Origin: Bradyrhizobium barranii subsp. barranii
GTDB lineage: Bacteria > Pseudomonadota > Alphaproteobacteria > Rhizobiales > Xanthobacteraceae
NCBI RefSeq assembly: GCF_017565645.3
Contig: NZ_CP086136.1
Span: forward strand, 3,517,501-3,581,500
DNA: 64,000 bases
Direction: 5' to 3'
Part shown: piece by piece, positions 1 through 8,595 of the stretch
Numbering within the stretch: the stretch's first letter is position 1
Layout of the letters: each line of letters starts with the position of its first letter
Made by a program: the position numbers and the translations under genes
The notes under the pieces: model-generated
Database searches by the model: none
What the model was told of the DNA's origin: nothing
The model's input: only the letters and a program-made list of their open reading frames with translations

Positions 1-1499
1 CGGCTGTGCACGAACGTACCATCGCCGAGCTGATGGATGCCGCGAACCCCGGCATGTCCTATCTCGCGCTGGGCGAGGACGCGCGCATCTCGCTGCTCAC
101 CAATGAATTACGCAGCACGCGCTCGCTGGTCTCGCCATTCGTCAAATACAGTGACGAGACCATGGGCGAGCTCAACGTCTTCCATTCCGCCGCAGAGGCG
201 CATGCGAAGTTCGGCTCGGACGCCATCCCCCAATGCATCATCTCGATGTGCAAGGGCATGTCCGACATGCTCGAAGTGGCCGTGCTGCTCAAGGAAGTCG
301 GCCTCGTCCATCCCTCCGGGCGCAGCGCCATCAACATCGTGCCGCTGTTCGAGACCATTGAGGATTTGCAGGCCTCCAGCGCCATCATGGATCGCATGCT
401 GTCGCTGCACGATTACCGCCGCCTCGTCGACAGCCGCGGCAGCGTACAGGAGGTCATGCTCGGCTATTCCGACTCGAACAAGGATGGCGGCTTCGTCACC
501 TCGGGCTGGGAGCTTTACAAGGCTGAAATCGGCCTCGTCGACGTGTTCGAGCGCCACGGCGTGCGACTGCGCCTGTTCCACGGCCGCGGCGGCTCGGTCG
601 GCCGCGGCGGCGGCCCGAGCTATGATGCCATCATCGCCCAGCCCGGCGGCGCGGTGAACGGGCAGATCCGCATCACCGAGCAGGGCGAGATCATCTCGTC
701 GAAATATTCCAACGCCGAAGTCGGCCGCAACAATCTGGAGATCCTCGCGGCCGCGACGCTGGAGGCGAGCCTGCTGCATCCGCGCCAGAGCGCGCCGCGC
801 CGCGAATATCTCACCGCGATGGACGAGCTTTCAAATCTCGCTTTCAAGGCCTATCGCGGCCTCGTCTACGAGACCGACGGTTTCGTCGATTATTTCTGGG
901 CCTCCACCGTCATCAACGAGATCGCGACGCTGAACATCGGCAGCCGTCCGGCCTCGCGCAAGAAGACCCGCGCGATCGAGGATCTGCGCGCCATCCCCTG
1001 GGTGTTCTCCTGGGCGCAGTGCCGCCTGATGCTGCCGGGCTGGTATGGCTTTGGCAGTGCGGTCGAGCAGTGGATCGCGGAGCATCCCGACAAGGGCATG
1101 CCGTTCCTGAAGGAGCTCTACAGGGAATGGCCGTTCTTCCGCATGCTGCTCTCGAACATGGACATGGTGCTGGCGAAAAGCTCGATCGCGATCGCCTCGC
1201 GCTATGCCGAGCTCGTGCCCGACGAGGCGCTCCGCGAAAAGATCTTCGGCCGCATCCGCCGCGAATGGCATTCCTGCATCGAGACGCTGCTCGACATCAT
1301 GGGGCAGGATCGGCTCCTCCAGGGCAACCCGCTGCTGGAGCGCTCGGTGCGCCACCGCTTCCCCTATCTGGATCCGCTCAACCACGTGCAGGTCGAATTG
1401 CTGAAAGAGCATCGCGCGCAGAACCCGGACGAGCAGGTGCTGCGCGGGATTCAGCTGACGATCAACGGCATTTCGGCCGGATTGCGGAATACGGGGTAG
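1..1499 (+). CDS. ppc: Phosphoenolpyruvate carboxylase, C-terminal part (5' end outside window)
   Basis: About 498 C-terminal residues of phosphoenolpyruvate carboxylase, which carboxylates PEP to oxaloacetate and replenishes the TCA cycle. The frame is open to the window edge, and family members are around 900 residues, so roughly the first 400 are missing. Visible marks are [10 protein letters not shown] (about residue 155 of the fragment), the glycine-rich catalytic loop [14 protein letters not shown] (about 191-204), the following RITEQGEII segment, and the highly conserved C-terminus ending in RNTG. The gene converges with the SMP-30-like gene, with a short inverted repeat between the two stops. 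Identification is firm; only the N-terminal regulatory part cannot be judged. Confidence 0.97.
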   Translation, partial: AVHERTIAELMDAANPGMSYLALGEDARISLLTNELRSTRSLVSPFVKYSDETMGELNVFHSAAEAHAKFGSDAIPQCIISMCKGMSDMLEVAVLLKEVGLVHPSGRSAINIVPLFETIEDLQASSAIMDRMLSLHDYRRLVDSRGSVQEVMLGYSDSNKDGGFVTSGWELYKAEIGLVDVFERHGVRLRLFHGRGGSVGRGGGPSYDAIIAQPGGAVNGQIRITEQGEIISSKYSNAEVGRNNLEILAAATLEASLLHPRQSAPRREYLTAMDELSNLAFKAYRGLVYETDGFVDYFWASTVINEIATLNIGSRPASRKKTRAIEDLRAIPWVFSWAQCRLMLPGWYGFGSAVEQWIAEHPDKGMPFLKELYREWPFFRMLLSNMDMVLAKSSIAIASRYAELVPDEALREKIFGRIRREWHSCIETLLDIMGQDRLLQGNPLLERSVRHRFPYLDPLNHVQVELLKEHRAQNPDEQVLRGIQLTINGISAGLRNTG

Positions 1500-1505
1500 T
1501 AGGGC

Positions 1506-1548
1506 GAGTAGCGAACAGAAGGCGTGCGCTGCCGACTATTCGCTACTC
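1506..1548. repeat. Inverted repeat between convergent genes
   Basis: The 10-mer GAGTAGCGAA at 1506-1515 is matched by its perfect reverse complement at 1539-1548. It lies just past the ppc stop and before the convergent stop at 1571. It could fold as a hairpin that ends or protects the ppc transcript, but no T-run follows. Further CTATTCG-type near-repeats continue to 1565. Confidence 0.4.
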
Positions 1549-1570
1549 ACCATTCGCTATTCGTTGATGT

Positions 1571-2737
1571 TCACGGCTTTAGTGCGCCCTGCACACCGGT
1601 GTACACAGCATAGAGCGATGTCGAGCCACAGATATAGAGTCTGTTTCGCTGCTGCCCGCCGAAGCTCAGGTTGGCGACGGTTTCCGGGATGTGAATTTTG
1701 CCAAGCAGTTGGCCGTTGGCCGTATAGCAGCGCACGCCGTCTTCGTTCGGATCGCCCCAGCCCACCGAACACCAGACCCGTCCTTCGGTGTCACAGCGGA
1801 CGCCGTCGGTGATGCTTGGCTTTGGCATCTCGGCGAAGACCTTGCTGTTCGACACCTTCCCCGCCGCCACGTCGAGGTCGAACACGCGGATATGCGATGG
1901 GTTGTCCGGTCCGTCCGTGAATCCGGTCTCGCAGATGTAGAGCTTCTTCTCGTCGGGCGAGATGGTGATCCCGTTGGGCTCCACAAAATCGTCGATGACG
2001 ACCTTGACGTCGCCGGTTTTCGGGTCGACGCGGTAGACGTTCTTCTTCTCCTGCTCGGGGTCGGCCTTGACGCCCTCGTAGAAGCCGCCGATGCCGTAGG
2101 CCGGATCGGTGAACCAGATCGCGCCATCGGCGGTGACGACCGCATCGTTCGGCGAGTTCAGTCGTTTGCCATTGAATTTGTCAGCAATGATGGTGATCGA
2201 GCCGTCGAGTTCGGTCCGTGTCACGCGCCGACCGCTATGCTCGCATGTGATCAGGCGTCCTTCGCGATCGATGGTGTTGCCGTTCGAATTCATCGAGGGC
2301 TGACGGTAGACGCTGACGTGACCGTCATCCTCCGAGAAGCGCATGATGCGGTTATTGGGAATGTCGCTGAACAGCAGGTATCGTCCGGCCGCGAAATACA
2401 CGGGACCCTCGGCCCATCGGAAGCCGGTTGCAACACGCTCGACCGCCATGGTGCCGGCGAAGGCCGGGAAGTCGGCAGGCCCGAACGTTGGCGGCCCCTT
2501 CTTCGCGGATTCCAGACGGGAGTCCGGGTAGCGGCTGCCGGGCAGAGGTCCCAAGGGCAATGGCGCCGTCGACCTCGTCGGAGTAGCGGTCTGGCCGAAC
2601 GGCGTAACGGAGGCGGCCAGGGCTGCGTTCATGGTGACGCCCGTCGCGGCTACCGCCGCTGCCGCGCCCTTCAAGAGGGTGCGGCGTCCAAGGCAAGGCT
2701 CGTCAGTTTCGGCAGAATTGGTCAGTGATTTTGTCAT
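1571..2737 (-). CDS. Exported SMP-30/gluconolactonase-like beta-propeller protein
   Basis: A 388-residue SMP-30/gluconolactonase/LRE-family protein, normally a metal-dependent lactone hydrolase with a six-bladed propeller. The N-terminus has a Tat signal: twin Arg at about 18-19 (GRRTLLKG), an Ala-rich core, and a likely cleavage site near residue 42, so it should act in the periplasm. Candidate metal ligands are the Glu in FRWAEGP, the Asn in NSPNDAVV and the Asp in WFTDPAYG, matching the Glu/Asn/Asp arrangement of the family. The ATG at 2737 is chosen over an upstream in-frame ATG at 2836 because GGGAGGCG sits just before it and the Tat signal then starts correctly. The substrate is unknown; neighbouring CoA genes suggest a lactone or ester. 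Confidence 0.85.
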   Translation of the reverse strand: MTKSLTNSAETDEPCLGRRTLLKGAAAAVAATGVTMNAALAASVTPFGQTATPTRSTAPLPLGPLPGSRYPDSRLESAKKGPPTFGPADFPAFAGTMAVERVATGFRWAEGPVYFAAGRYLLFSDIPNNRIMRFSEDDGHVSVYRQPSMNSNGNTIDREGRLITCEHSGRRVTRTELDGSITIIADKFNGKRLNSPNDAVVTADGAIWFTDPAYGIGGFYEGVKADPEQEKKNVYRVDPKTGDVKVVIDDFVEPNGITISPDEKKLYICETGFTDGPDNPSHIRVFDLDVAAGKVSNSKVFAEMPKPSITDGVRCDTEGRVWCSVGWGDPNEDGVRCYTANGQLLGKIHIPETVANLSFGGQQRNRLYICGSTSLYAVYTGVQGALKP

Positions 2738-2796
2738 AGTCGCCTCCCGTTTTTTGTTGGAAGGAAACCATTCGCCCGCAATCGGGCGTAATGCGG

Positions 2797-2826
2797 GCGA
2801 TCTCCGGTCGGACAACCGGAGATCGC
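2797..2826 (-). terminator. Strong hairpin between SDR and SMP-30-like genes
   Basis: A perfect 12-bp stem (GCGATCTCCGGT and its complement) with a 6-base loop lies between the SDR stop (2852) and the SMP-30-like start (2737). A second smaller GC-rich hairpin, CGCCCG/CGGGCG, follows on the minus strand. There is no T-tract, so it may be a Rho-type end, an attenuator or an mRNA-stabilising stem. Confidence 0.4.
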
Positions 2827-2851
2827 AACGCAACAATTGCTGGGAAAACGG

Positions 2852-3766
2852 CTAGACGGGATCCCAGGGGAAGATGTCGGCGGAACGGTCGAGCTTGTAG
2901 AACGAGCCCTTCAGTGCCGGCATGCCGTGTTCCGCGTTCGTTTGCGGCGTCCAGCCCTCGCTGCGATGAACCGAGCGCAGCGGGCGGTTCTGGCTGAACA
3001 GGAACAGCTCGTTCATGCGTGCGCCGAAGATCTGCCCGGAGACGTCCTTGGCGGCATCGGAGAGCAGATAGGCGCAGATCGGCGCGATCTTCTCCGGTCC
3101 CATCTGCTTGATCTTCTCGACGCGCGCCTTCTCGGCTTCAGTCTCGGTCGGGATGGTGCCGATCATGCGGGTCCAGGCGAACGGCGAGACGCAGTTGGAG
3201 CGGACGTTGAAGCGGCCCATGTCGAGCGCGATCGACTTCGACAGCCCGATGATGCCGAGCTTGGCCGCGGCGTAGTTGGCCTGGCCAAAATTGCCGATCA
3301 GGCCGGAGGTCGAGGTGAAGTGCACGAAGGAGCCGCTCTCCTGCTCGCGAAAGATCCGCGCCGCGGCGTGGCTGACGTAGAACGAGCCCATCAGGTGAAC
3401 CTTGATGACGGCCTCGAACGCTTCCACGCTCATCTTGTGGAAGATCATGTCGCGCAAAATGCCGGCATTGTTGACGACGCCGTCGAGCCGGCCGAAATGA
3501 TCGGTCGCGGTCTTCACGATCTTGCTGGCGGGGACAGCTTCCGCCACCGACTCGAAATTGGGCACCGCGATGCCGCCGCGCTTCTTGATCTCGTCGACCA
3601 CCTCCTCGGCAGGCGAAGCGCTGGAACCGGCGCCGTCGGCGGCAACACCGGGGTCGTTGACGACGACCTTGGCGCCCTCCGCCGCGCAGAGCAGCGCGAT
3701 CTCGCGCCCGATGCCGCGGCCCGCGCCGGTGACGATGATGACCTTGTCTTGCAGTGATTTTGTCAT
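2852..3766 (-). CDS. Short-chain dehydrogenase/reductase (SDR)
   Basis: A 304-residue classical SDR using NAD(P)H to oxidise or reduce a carbonyl or hydroxyl group. It shows TGAGRGIG at 13-20 (dinucleotide binding), NNAG at 99-102, a Ser in the HFTSTSG stretch at about 152-154, and YAAAK at 165-169 (catalytic Tyr and Lys). It is longer than the usual 250 residues because of a C-terminal tail of about 50 residues, as seen in SDRs related to the peroxisomal multifunctional hydroxyacyl-CoA dehydrogenases. It lies downstream of the thiolase-DUF35 pair on the same strand, separated by a palindromic repeat, so a 3-hydroxyacyl-CoA substrate is a reasonable inference. Confidence 0.88.
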   Translation of the reverse strand: MTKSLQDKVIIVTGAGRGIGREIALLCAAEGAKVVVNDPGVAADGAGSSASPAEEVVDEIKKRGGIAVPNFESVAEAVPASKIVKTATDHFGRLDGVVNNAGILRDMIFHKMSVEAFEAVIKVHLMGSFYVSHAAARIFREQESGSFVHFTSTSGLIGNFGQANYAAAKLGIIGLSKSIALDMGRFNVRSNCVSPFAWTRMIGTIPTETEAEKARVEKIKQMGPEKIAPICAYLLSDAAKDVSGQIFGARMNELFLFSQNRPLRSVHRSEGWTPQTNAEHGMPALKGSFYKLDRSADIFPWDPV

Positions 3767-3800
3767 GTGGGTTCTCCGCTAGCCGTTCCAAATTCCACCG

Positions 3801-3898
3801 TCATTCCGGGATGCGCCGCAAGGCGCAGGCCCGGAATCCACACTCCCGATCGTGGTTATGGATTCCGGGCTCGTCGCTGACGCGACGCCCCGGAATGA
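3801..3898. repeat. Palindromic intergenic repeat, TCATTCCGGG family
   Basis: The outer arms TCATTCCGGG (3801-3810) and CCCGGAATGA (3889-3898) are exact complements, and inner arms around GGCCCGGAATCC and GGATTCCGGGC also pair. The element fills the gap between the SDR start and the thiolase stop. It resembles the abundant palindromic intergenic elements of Bradyrhizobium and codes for nothing evident. Confidence 0.75.
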
Positions 3899-3904
3899 CA
3901 GTCG

Positions 3905-5044
3905 TTACCTCTCGTTCGTAAACACGATCGTGCCACTTGCCGCGAACATGCCGCCGACGCCGTGGCACACCGAAATCTTCGCATTCGGCACCTGTGCCGG
4001 CGCAATCCCGCGCATCTGGCGTACGCTCTCCTGGAGTGCGTACATGCCGTACATGCCCGAATGCATGTAGCTCAATCCGCCGCCATTGGTGTTAAGCGGC
4101 AGTTTCCCGCCGGGCCGCGTGTTGCCGTCGGCGATGAATTTGCCCGTCTCCTCATGCGGCATGAAGCCGAGATCGCCGAGGCCGAACAGCGGCAGATGCG
4201 CGAAGGCATCGTAGATCATGAGATGGTCGACGTCCTTGTGCGCGATGCCAGCCTCCTTGAAGGCGAGGGGGCCTGCGGTTTTAAACGCGCGCGAGGAATT
4301 GAACGTTTCCATCTGGCTGACCATCGGCGTTTCCACGCTCTCGCCAGTGCCCATGATGTAGATGGGCTTGCTCGGAAAATCCTTGGCGCGGTCGGCCGAG
4401 GTCAGGATCAACGCACCGCCGCCGTCGGTGACGAGGCAGCACTGCAAGAGCCGGAACGGATAGGCGATCATACGCGAGTTGAGCACGTCGGCGACCGTGA
4501 TCGGGTCCTTCATCATCGCGCGCGGATTTTTGGCCGCCCATTCCCGCTGCACCACCGCCACCGAGGCGAGCTGCTCATGCGTGATGCCGTAGGTCTTCAT
4601 GAAGCGCAGCACGAGGATCGGGAACATGCTGGGCGGGCCGTAGACGCCGAAGGGCGCCTCGAACTGCCCTTGCAGGCTGTCGGCGGGGATCGAGCGCGGC
4701 GCCTTGCCGATCATCGACTTGCCGCTCTCGGCATGCGTGATCAGCACGGTCTTGCAGAGACCTGCCTCGATCGCCGCCGCCGCATGGCGAACGTGCAGCA
4801 TGAACGAGCAGCCGCCGACCGAGGTGCCGTCCACCCAGGTAGGCCTAATGCCGAGATAATGGCAGACCTGCTGCGGCGTTTCGACCGCGGTGGCAAAGCC
4901 GTCGATGTCGGAGAGTTTCAGCCCGGCATCCGCGATGGCGTTGAGCGCCGCATCCGCGTGGAGCTGGAGCTGCGACATATTGGGGATGACACCGAGTTCG
5001 GTGGTCTCGGCCGCGCCGACGACGGCAACCTGGTTGCTGCGCAT
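3905..5044 (-). CDS. Thiolase-family protein (SCP-x/lipid-transfer type)
   Basis: A 379-residue thiolase-superfamily enzyme, probably cleaving or forming a carbon-carbon bond on an acyl-CoA. The presumed nucleophilic Cys is in GGCSFM (about 79), an asparagine-glycine stretch NTNGGGLSYMHSG lies near 320, and CHGVGG near 361 carries the C-terminal His. The sequence fits the SCP-2/nonspecific lipid-transfer-type thiolases, which often act on branched or steroid-like side chains, rather than the classical FadA type. The start lies 3 bases after the stop of the DUF35 gene upstream, so the two are translationally coupled, as is usual for thiolases needing a Zn-ribbon/OB-fold partner. The exact substrate cannot be read from sequence. 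Confidence 0.9.
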   Translation of the reverse strand: MRSNQVAVVGAAETTELGVIPNMSQLQLHADAALNAIADAGLKLSDIDGFATAVETPQQVCHYLGIRPTWVDGTSVGGCSFMLHVRHAAAAIEAGLCKTVLITHAESGKSMIGKAPRSIPADSLQGQFEAPFGVYGPPSMFPILVLRFMKTYGITHEQLASVAVVQREWAAKNPRAMMKDPITVADVLNSRMIAYPFRLLQCCLVTDGGGALILTSADRAKDFPSKPIYIMGTGESVETPMVSQMETFNSSRAFKTAGPLAFKEAGIAHKDVDHLMIYDAFAHLPLFGLGDLGFMPHEETGKFIADGNTRPGGKLPLNTNGGGLSYMHSGMYGMYALQESVRQMRGIAPAQVPNAKISVCHGVGGMFAASGTIVFTNER

Positions 5045-5047
5045 GGC

Positions 5048-5461
5048 CTATCCCTTCGCCGGACGGAACACGGGGAGGGTGATCTTGTCGTCGAGCGCCT
5101 GGAAGGCGACCTCGAGCTTCATGTCGAGCTCAAGCGCCTCCGGCGTCTGCGGACAATCGATGATGTTGCTCATCATCCGCGGTCCTTCGGCGAGCTCGAC
5201 CACCGCGATCGCATAAGGCGGCGTGAAGCCGGGAGCGGCGGGACGGTGATTGATCACGTAGCTGTAGAGGAAACCCTTGCCACTCGCCTTGAAGATGCTG
5301 ACCTTGCGCGAGGCGCAGGACGGGCAGAACGGGCGCGGTGGGAAATAGACATGCGCGCAGGCGTCGCAGCGCTGCAAACGCAATTCGCCCGCTTTCGTGC
5401 CGTCCCAGAAATGCTGGGTCTCCGGCGTCGGTTTCGGGCGCGCGCGCTGCGGTTCGGCCAT
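5048..5461 (-). CDS. Zn-ribbon/OB-fold protein (DUF35), thiolase partner
   Basis: A 137-residue DUF35 protein. The Zn ribbon is formed by Cys 32, 35, 46 and 49 (CDAC and CPSC), followed by an OB-fold that in characterised relatives binds or channels acyl-CoA for a partner thiolase or synthase. A longer in-frame reading to 5848 exists, but the ATG at 5461 has GGGAGGG about a dozen bases upstream and gives the normal family length. It is the first gene of a unit running into the thiolase and lies divergent from the amidase gene, with a candidate operator in the shared upstream region. Confidence 0.9.
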   Translation of the reverse strand: MAEPQRARPKPTPETQHFWDGTKAGELRLQRCDACAHVYFPPRPFCPSCASRKVSIFKASGKGFLYSYVINHRPAAPGFTPPYAIAVVELAEGPRMMSNIIDCPQTPEALELDMKLEVAFQALDDKITLPVFRPAKG

Positions 5462-5568
5462 GTCGGAAAACCCTCCCAAAGGCAATTCTTGATAAGGCCT
5501 GGGCTTCACGCCTGGCTGTTTCGATCTTGATGCGACAATCGACCATCGCGCGTCAACGGTCCAGCAAT

Positions 5569-5592
5569 GCGCATGCATGCCATCATGCGCAC
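5569..5592. promoter_or_regulatory. Inverted repeat, candidate operator between divergent genes
   Basis: TGCGCATG (5569-5576) and CATGCGCA (5585-5592) are exact complements separated by 8 bases, inside the 193-bp gap between the divergent DUF35 and amidase genes. The half-site spacing suits a dimeric regulator. No regulator gene is adjacent, so the binding protein is unknown. Confidence 0.35.
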
Positions 5593-5654
5593 AATGCTTG
5601 TGTCGAACCGAGGCGGCGCTATAGATTGCGCGCGCAATATTCCGTGAGACAGAC

Positions 5655-7004
5655 ATGCCCGATTTTCCGACACTGGCGAAACTCGCCGACGACCTCGAAA
5701 GCGGCCGCACGACCTCCCGCACGCTGGTCGAGGCATGCCTCGCCAGGATCGCCGACCCGGCCGGCGAGGGCCAACGCACATTCATCCACGTCGACAAGGA
5801 CGCCGCGCTCGCAACCGCGGATGCGATGGACGGCTTGCGCAAGGTCAAGGCGGCGCCGTCGCGCTATGCCGGTATCCCGGTCTCGATCAAGGATCTCTTC
5901 GACATCAAGGGCCAGGTCACGCGCGCCGGCTCCCGCGCGCTCGACGATTCTGCGCCGGCCGATCAGGACGCCGCGACGGTGGCGCGGCTGCGCAAGGCCG
6001 GCTTCGTCGTGATCGGGCGGACCAACATGACTGAGTTCGCCTATTCCGGCATCGGCATCAATCCGCATTACGGTACGCCGAAGGGCGCCTGGAACCGGGC
6101 CGAGGGACACGTGCCCGGCGGCTCGTCCTCGGGCGCCGCGGTGTCCGTGCTCGACGGCATGGCGCATGGCGCGCTCGGCACCGACACCGGCGGCTCCTGC
6201 CGGATTCCGGCCGCCTTCAACGGCATCGTCGGCTACAAGCCGACGCAGCGCCGCGTGCCGCTGGACGGCTCCGTGCCGCTGTCCTTCTCGCTCGACAGCA
6301 TCGGGCCGCTGGCGCGGTCGGTCAGCTGCTGTGCCATTCTCGATGCCGTGCTCGCGAACGAGCCGATCGTCCCGCTGAAGCCGCGACCGGTAAAGGGCAT
6401 GCGGCTCGCAGTGCCGACCACGATTGCGCTCGACGATCTCGATGCGGACGTGGCCTCGACGTTCGAGCGCGCGCTCAAGAGCCTTGCCGATCACGGTGCG
6501 ATCATCGAGCGCATCGAGATGGCCGAATTTCACGACATCGGCCCGATGAACGCCAAGGGCGGCTTTGCGGCGTCCGAAAGCTATGCCTGGCATCGCTACC
6601 TCATTACGGCCAAGGGCGACGTCTACGACCCCAGGGTCTCCGTGCGCATCATGCGCGGCGAGGCGCAGAGCGCTGCCGATTACATCGATCTCCTCAACGA
6701 GCGCCGCTCGCTGATCGCGCGCGTCAATGCGCGCGTCGCGCCCTATGACGCGCTGGTGCTGCCTACCACCGCCAACACCCCGCCGAAGATTTCCGATCTC
6801 GCCGATGACAAGGCGTTCACCAGGGAAAACCTGCGGGCGCTGCGCAATTGCACCCTCATCAACATGATCGACGGCTGCGCCATCTCGCTGCCCGCGCATC
6901 GCGAGGGTGACGTTCCCGTCGGCCTGATGCTGGCGGGCGCGGGCGGATCTGACCGTCGTATTTTCGAGCTTGCTGCCGGCATGGAGGCCGTAATTCGTGT
7001 TTGA
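5655..7004 (+). CDS. Amidase signature family hydrolase
   Basis: A 449-residue amidase-signature enzyme hydrolysing a C-N bond. The Ser-cisSer-Lys triad is visible: Lys79 in PVSIKD, cis-Ser 157 in GGSSSG, and nucleophile Ser181 in TDTGGSCRIP. Length and motifs fit stand-alone amidases of the AtzE/GatA-like group rather than a GatA subunit, since no gatB or gatC is nearby. It overlaps the next gene (DUF2848) by 8 bases. This pairing recurs in proteobacteria and suggests one catabolic step on a carboxamide or urea-type compound. The substrate is not predictable. Confidence 0.92.
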   Translation: MPDFPTLAKLADDLESGRTTSRTLVEACLARIADPAGEGQRTFIHVDKDAALATADAMDGLRKVKAAPSRYAGIPVSIKDLFDIKGQVTRAGSRALDDSAPADQDAATVARLRKAGFVVIGRTNMTEFAYSGIGINPHYGTPKGAWNRAEGHVPGGSSSGAAVSVLDGMAHGALGTDTGGSCRIPAAFNGIVGYKPTQRRVPLDGSVPLSFSLDSIGPLARSVSCCAILDAVLANEPIVPLKPRPVKGMRLAVPTTIALDDLDADVASTFERALKSLADHGAIIERIEMAEFHDIGPMNAKGGFAASESYAWHRYLITAKGDVYDPRVSVRIMRGEAQSAADYIDLLNERRSLIARVNARVAPYDALVLPTTANTPPKISDLADDKAFTRENLRALRNCTLINMIDGCAISLPAHREGDVPVGLMLAGAGGSDRRIFELAAGMEAVIRV

Positions 7005-7683
7005 CCTGACTTTCACCGTTGACGCCCAGGACACCACCACGCCGCTGACATTGGCGATCGACCAGATGGTTATCGCGGGCTGGACCGGCCGCGATCCCGT
7101 CGCGCGCGACAAGCACATCGCCGAGCTGCAAGAGATGGGCATCGCCCCGCCGGCCTCGACGCCGATCTACTACCGCGCCTCGGCGCGCCGGCTGACCCAG
7201 GAAGACGGCATCGAATGCTGTGGCGGCGATTCCTCCGGCGAGGTCGAATTCGTGCTGATCGGCTGGCAGGGCCGCATCTTCGTCGGCTGCGGCTCCGACC
7301 ATACCGACCGCAAGGTCGAGGCCTACAACGTCACGGTCTCCAAGCAGATGTGCGACAAGCCGGTCGCATCCACGCTCTGGGAGCTCGAGGACGTCATCGG
7401 TCATTGGGACAGGATGATCCTGCGCTCCTACGCCACCATCAAGGGCGAGCGCGTGCTCTACCAGGAGGGTACGCTCGACGCGATGCTGCCGGTCGCCGAG
7501 CTGATCGCGCGAGGCTTTGAGAGTGGCAAGTTCCCCGACGGCTGCGCCATGTTCGGCGGCACCTTTGCGGCCAAGGGAGGCATCCGCCCCGCCGATCGCT
7601 TCGAGTTCGAGCTTGAGGATCCGGTGCTGAAGCGCACGATCAAGCACGGCTACGACGTGGCGACGCTGCCGGTGCGAGGCTGA
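6997..7683 (+). CDS. DUF2848 family protein
   Basis: A 228-residue protein I recognise as DUF2848. It has no signal peptide or membrane segments and is rich in acidic and aromatic residues. A GCGSDHTDRKVE stretch about 100 residues in resembles an enzyme pocket, and the overall pattern recalls fumarylacetoacetate-hydrolase-like folds, but that is a weak impression. It starts with GTG inside the amidase stop region (8-base overlap), so it is co-translated with the amidase and probably works on the same substrate. No biochemical function is known to me. Confidence 0.82.
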   Translation: MFDLTFTVDAQDTTTPLTLAIDQMVIAGWTGRDPVARDKHIAELQEMGIAPPASTPIYYRASARRLTQEDGIECCGGDSSGEVEFVLIGWQGRIFVGCGSDHTDRKVEAYNVTVSKQMCDKPVASTLWELEDVIGHWDRMILRSYATIKGERVLYQEGTLDAMLPVAELIARGFESGKFPDGCAMFGGTFAAKGGIRPADRFEFELEDPVLKRTIKHGYDVATLPVRG

Positions 7684-7694
7684 TACCCCTCCGC

Positions 7695-7780
7695 CGTCAT
7701 TGCGAGGAGCCCTTGCGACGAAGCAATCCAGGATCCCTCTGCGGAAAGACTCTGGATTGCTTCGCTGCGCTCGCAATGAC
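7695..7780. repeat. Palindromic intergenic repeat, GTCATTGCGAG family
   Basis: GTCATTGCGAG at 7695-7705 pairs with CTCGCAATGAC at 7770-7780, and GAAGCAATCCAG pairs with CTGGATTGCTTC inside. This is a very common rhizobial intergenic palindrome. A single-arm fragment of what looks like the same family occurs near 22525. Confidence 0.75.
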
Positions 7781-7839
7781 GAGGAGATAGTCGGGAATCG
7801 GGTGGCAAAGGGCGGGCCGGTCTTGCGAAGGTGGCAGTC

Positions 7840-8586
7840 ATGACAGCAACGGCACGCAAATCACCCCCTAAGCCCTCAGTCGACCTCGCCACCCACGTCG
7901 ACGCCCTCGACTGGCCTCAAATCACCGCCGAGCTCGACGCCCAGGGCAGCGCCGTCCTGAAGAATCTGCTGACGCCGGACCAATGCCGCGCCATCGCCGC
8001 GCTCTATCCTGATGATGCAGGCTTCCGCAGTCGCATCGTCATGGGCCGCCACGGTTTTGGCCGTGGCGAGTACAAATACTTCTCCTACCCGTTGCCCGAT
8101 CTGATCGCGCAGCTCCGCCCGGCGCTCTATGCGCATCTTCAGGGCGTCGCCAATCGCTGGAACGAGGCGATGGGGATCGACATCCGTTACCCGGCCGCGC
8201 ATGCCGCGTTCCTCAAGCGCTGCCACGAGGCAGGCCAGGCGCGACCGACGCCGCTGCTGCTGCAATATGAGGCGGGCGACTTCAATTGCCTGCACCAGGA
8301 CCTCTATGGCGAGCACGTGTTTCCGCTCCAGGTCGCTATCCTCTTGTCCGAGCCGGGACGCGATTTTACCGGCGGTGAGTTCGTGCTGACTGAGCAGCGC
8401 CCGCGCATGCAGTCGCGCGCCGAGGTCGTGCCGCTGATGCAGGGCGATGCTGTGGCTTTTGCCGTGCATCATCGCCCGGTGCAGGGGACGCGCGGCACCT
8501 ACCGGGTTAACCTGCGCCATGGCGTCAGCCGGATTCGCTCCGGTCAGCGTCACACGCTGGGTGTGATCTTCCATGATGCCAAGTGA
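7840..8586 (+). CDS. 2-oxoglutarate/Fe(II)-dependent oxygenase
   Basis: A 248-residue 2OG-Fe(II) dioxygenase. The HxD motif is His152-Gln-Asp154, the distal His is 210 or 211 (AVHHRP), and the 2OG-binding Arg is in YRVNLRHG (about 222-226), with the usual beta-strand spacing between them. The ATG at 7840 is preferred to the GTG nine bases upstream. The gene ends 9 bases before alkB and shares its strand, so the pair is probably one transcript. Members of this family hydroxylate proteins or small molecules. A role in alkylation repair or translation-factor modification is inferred only from the neighbour. Confidence 0.88.
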   Translation: MTATARKSPPKPSVDLATHVDALDWPQITAELDAQGSAVLKNLLTPDQCRAIAALYPDDAGFRSRIVMGRHGFGRGEYKYFSYPLPDLIAQLRPALYAHLQGVANRWNEAMGIDIRYPAAHAAFLKRCHEAGQARPTPLLLQYEAGDFNCLHQDLYGEHVFPLQVAILLSEPGRDFTGGEFVLTEQRPRMQSRAEVVPLMQGDAVAFAVHHRPVQGTRGTYRVNLRHGVSRIRSGQRHTLGVIFHDAK

Positions 8587-8595
8587 GCGCTGCGA

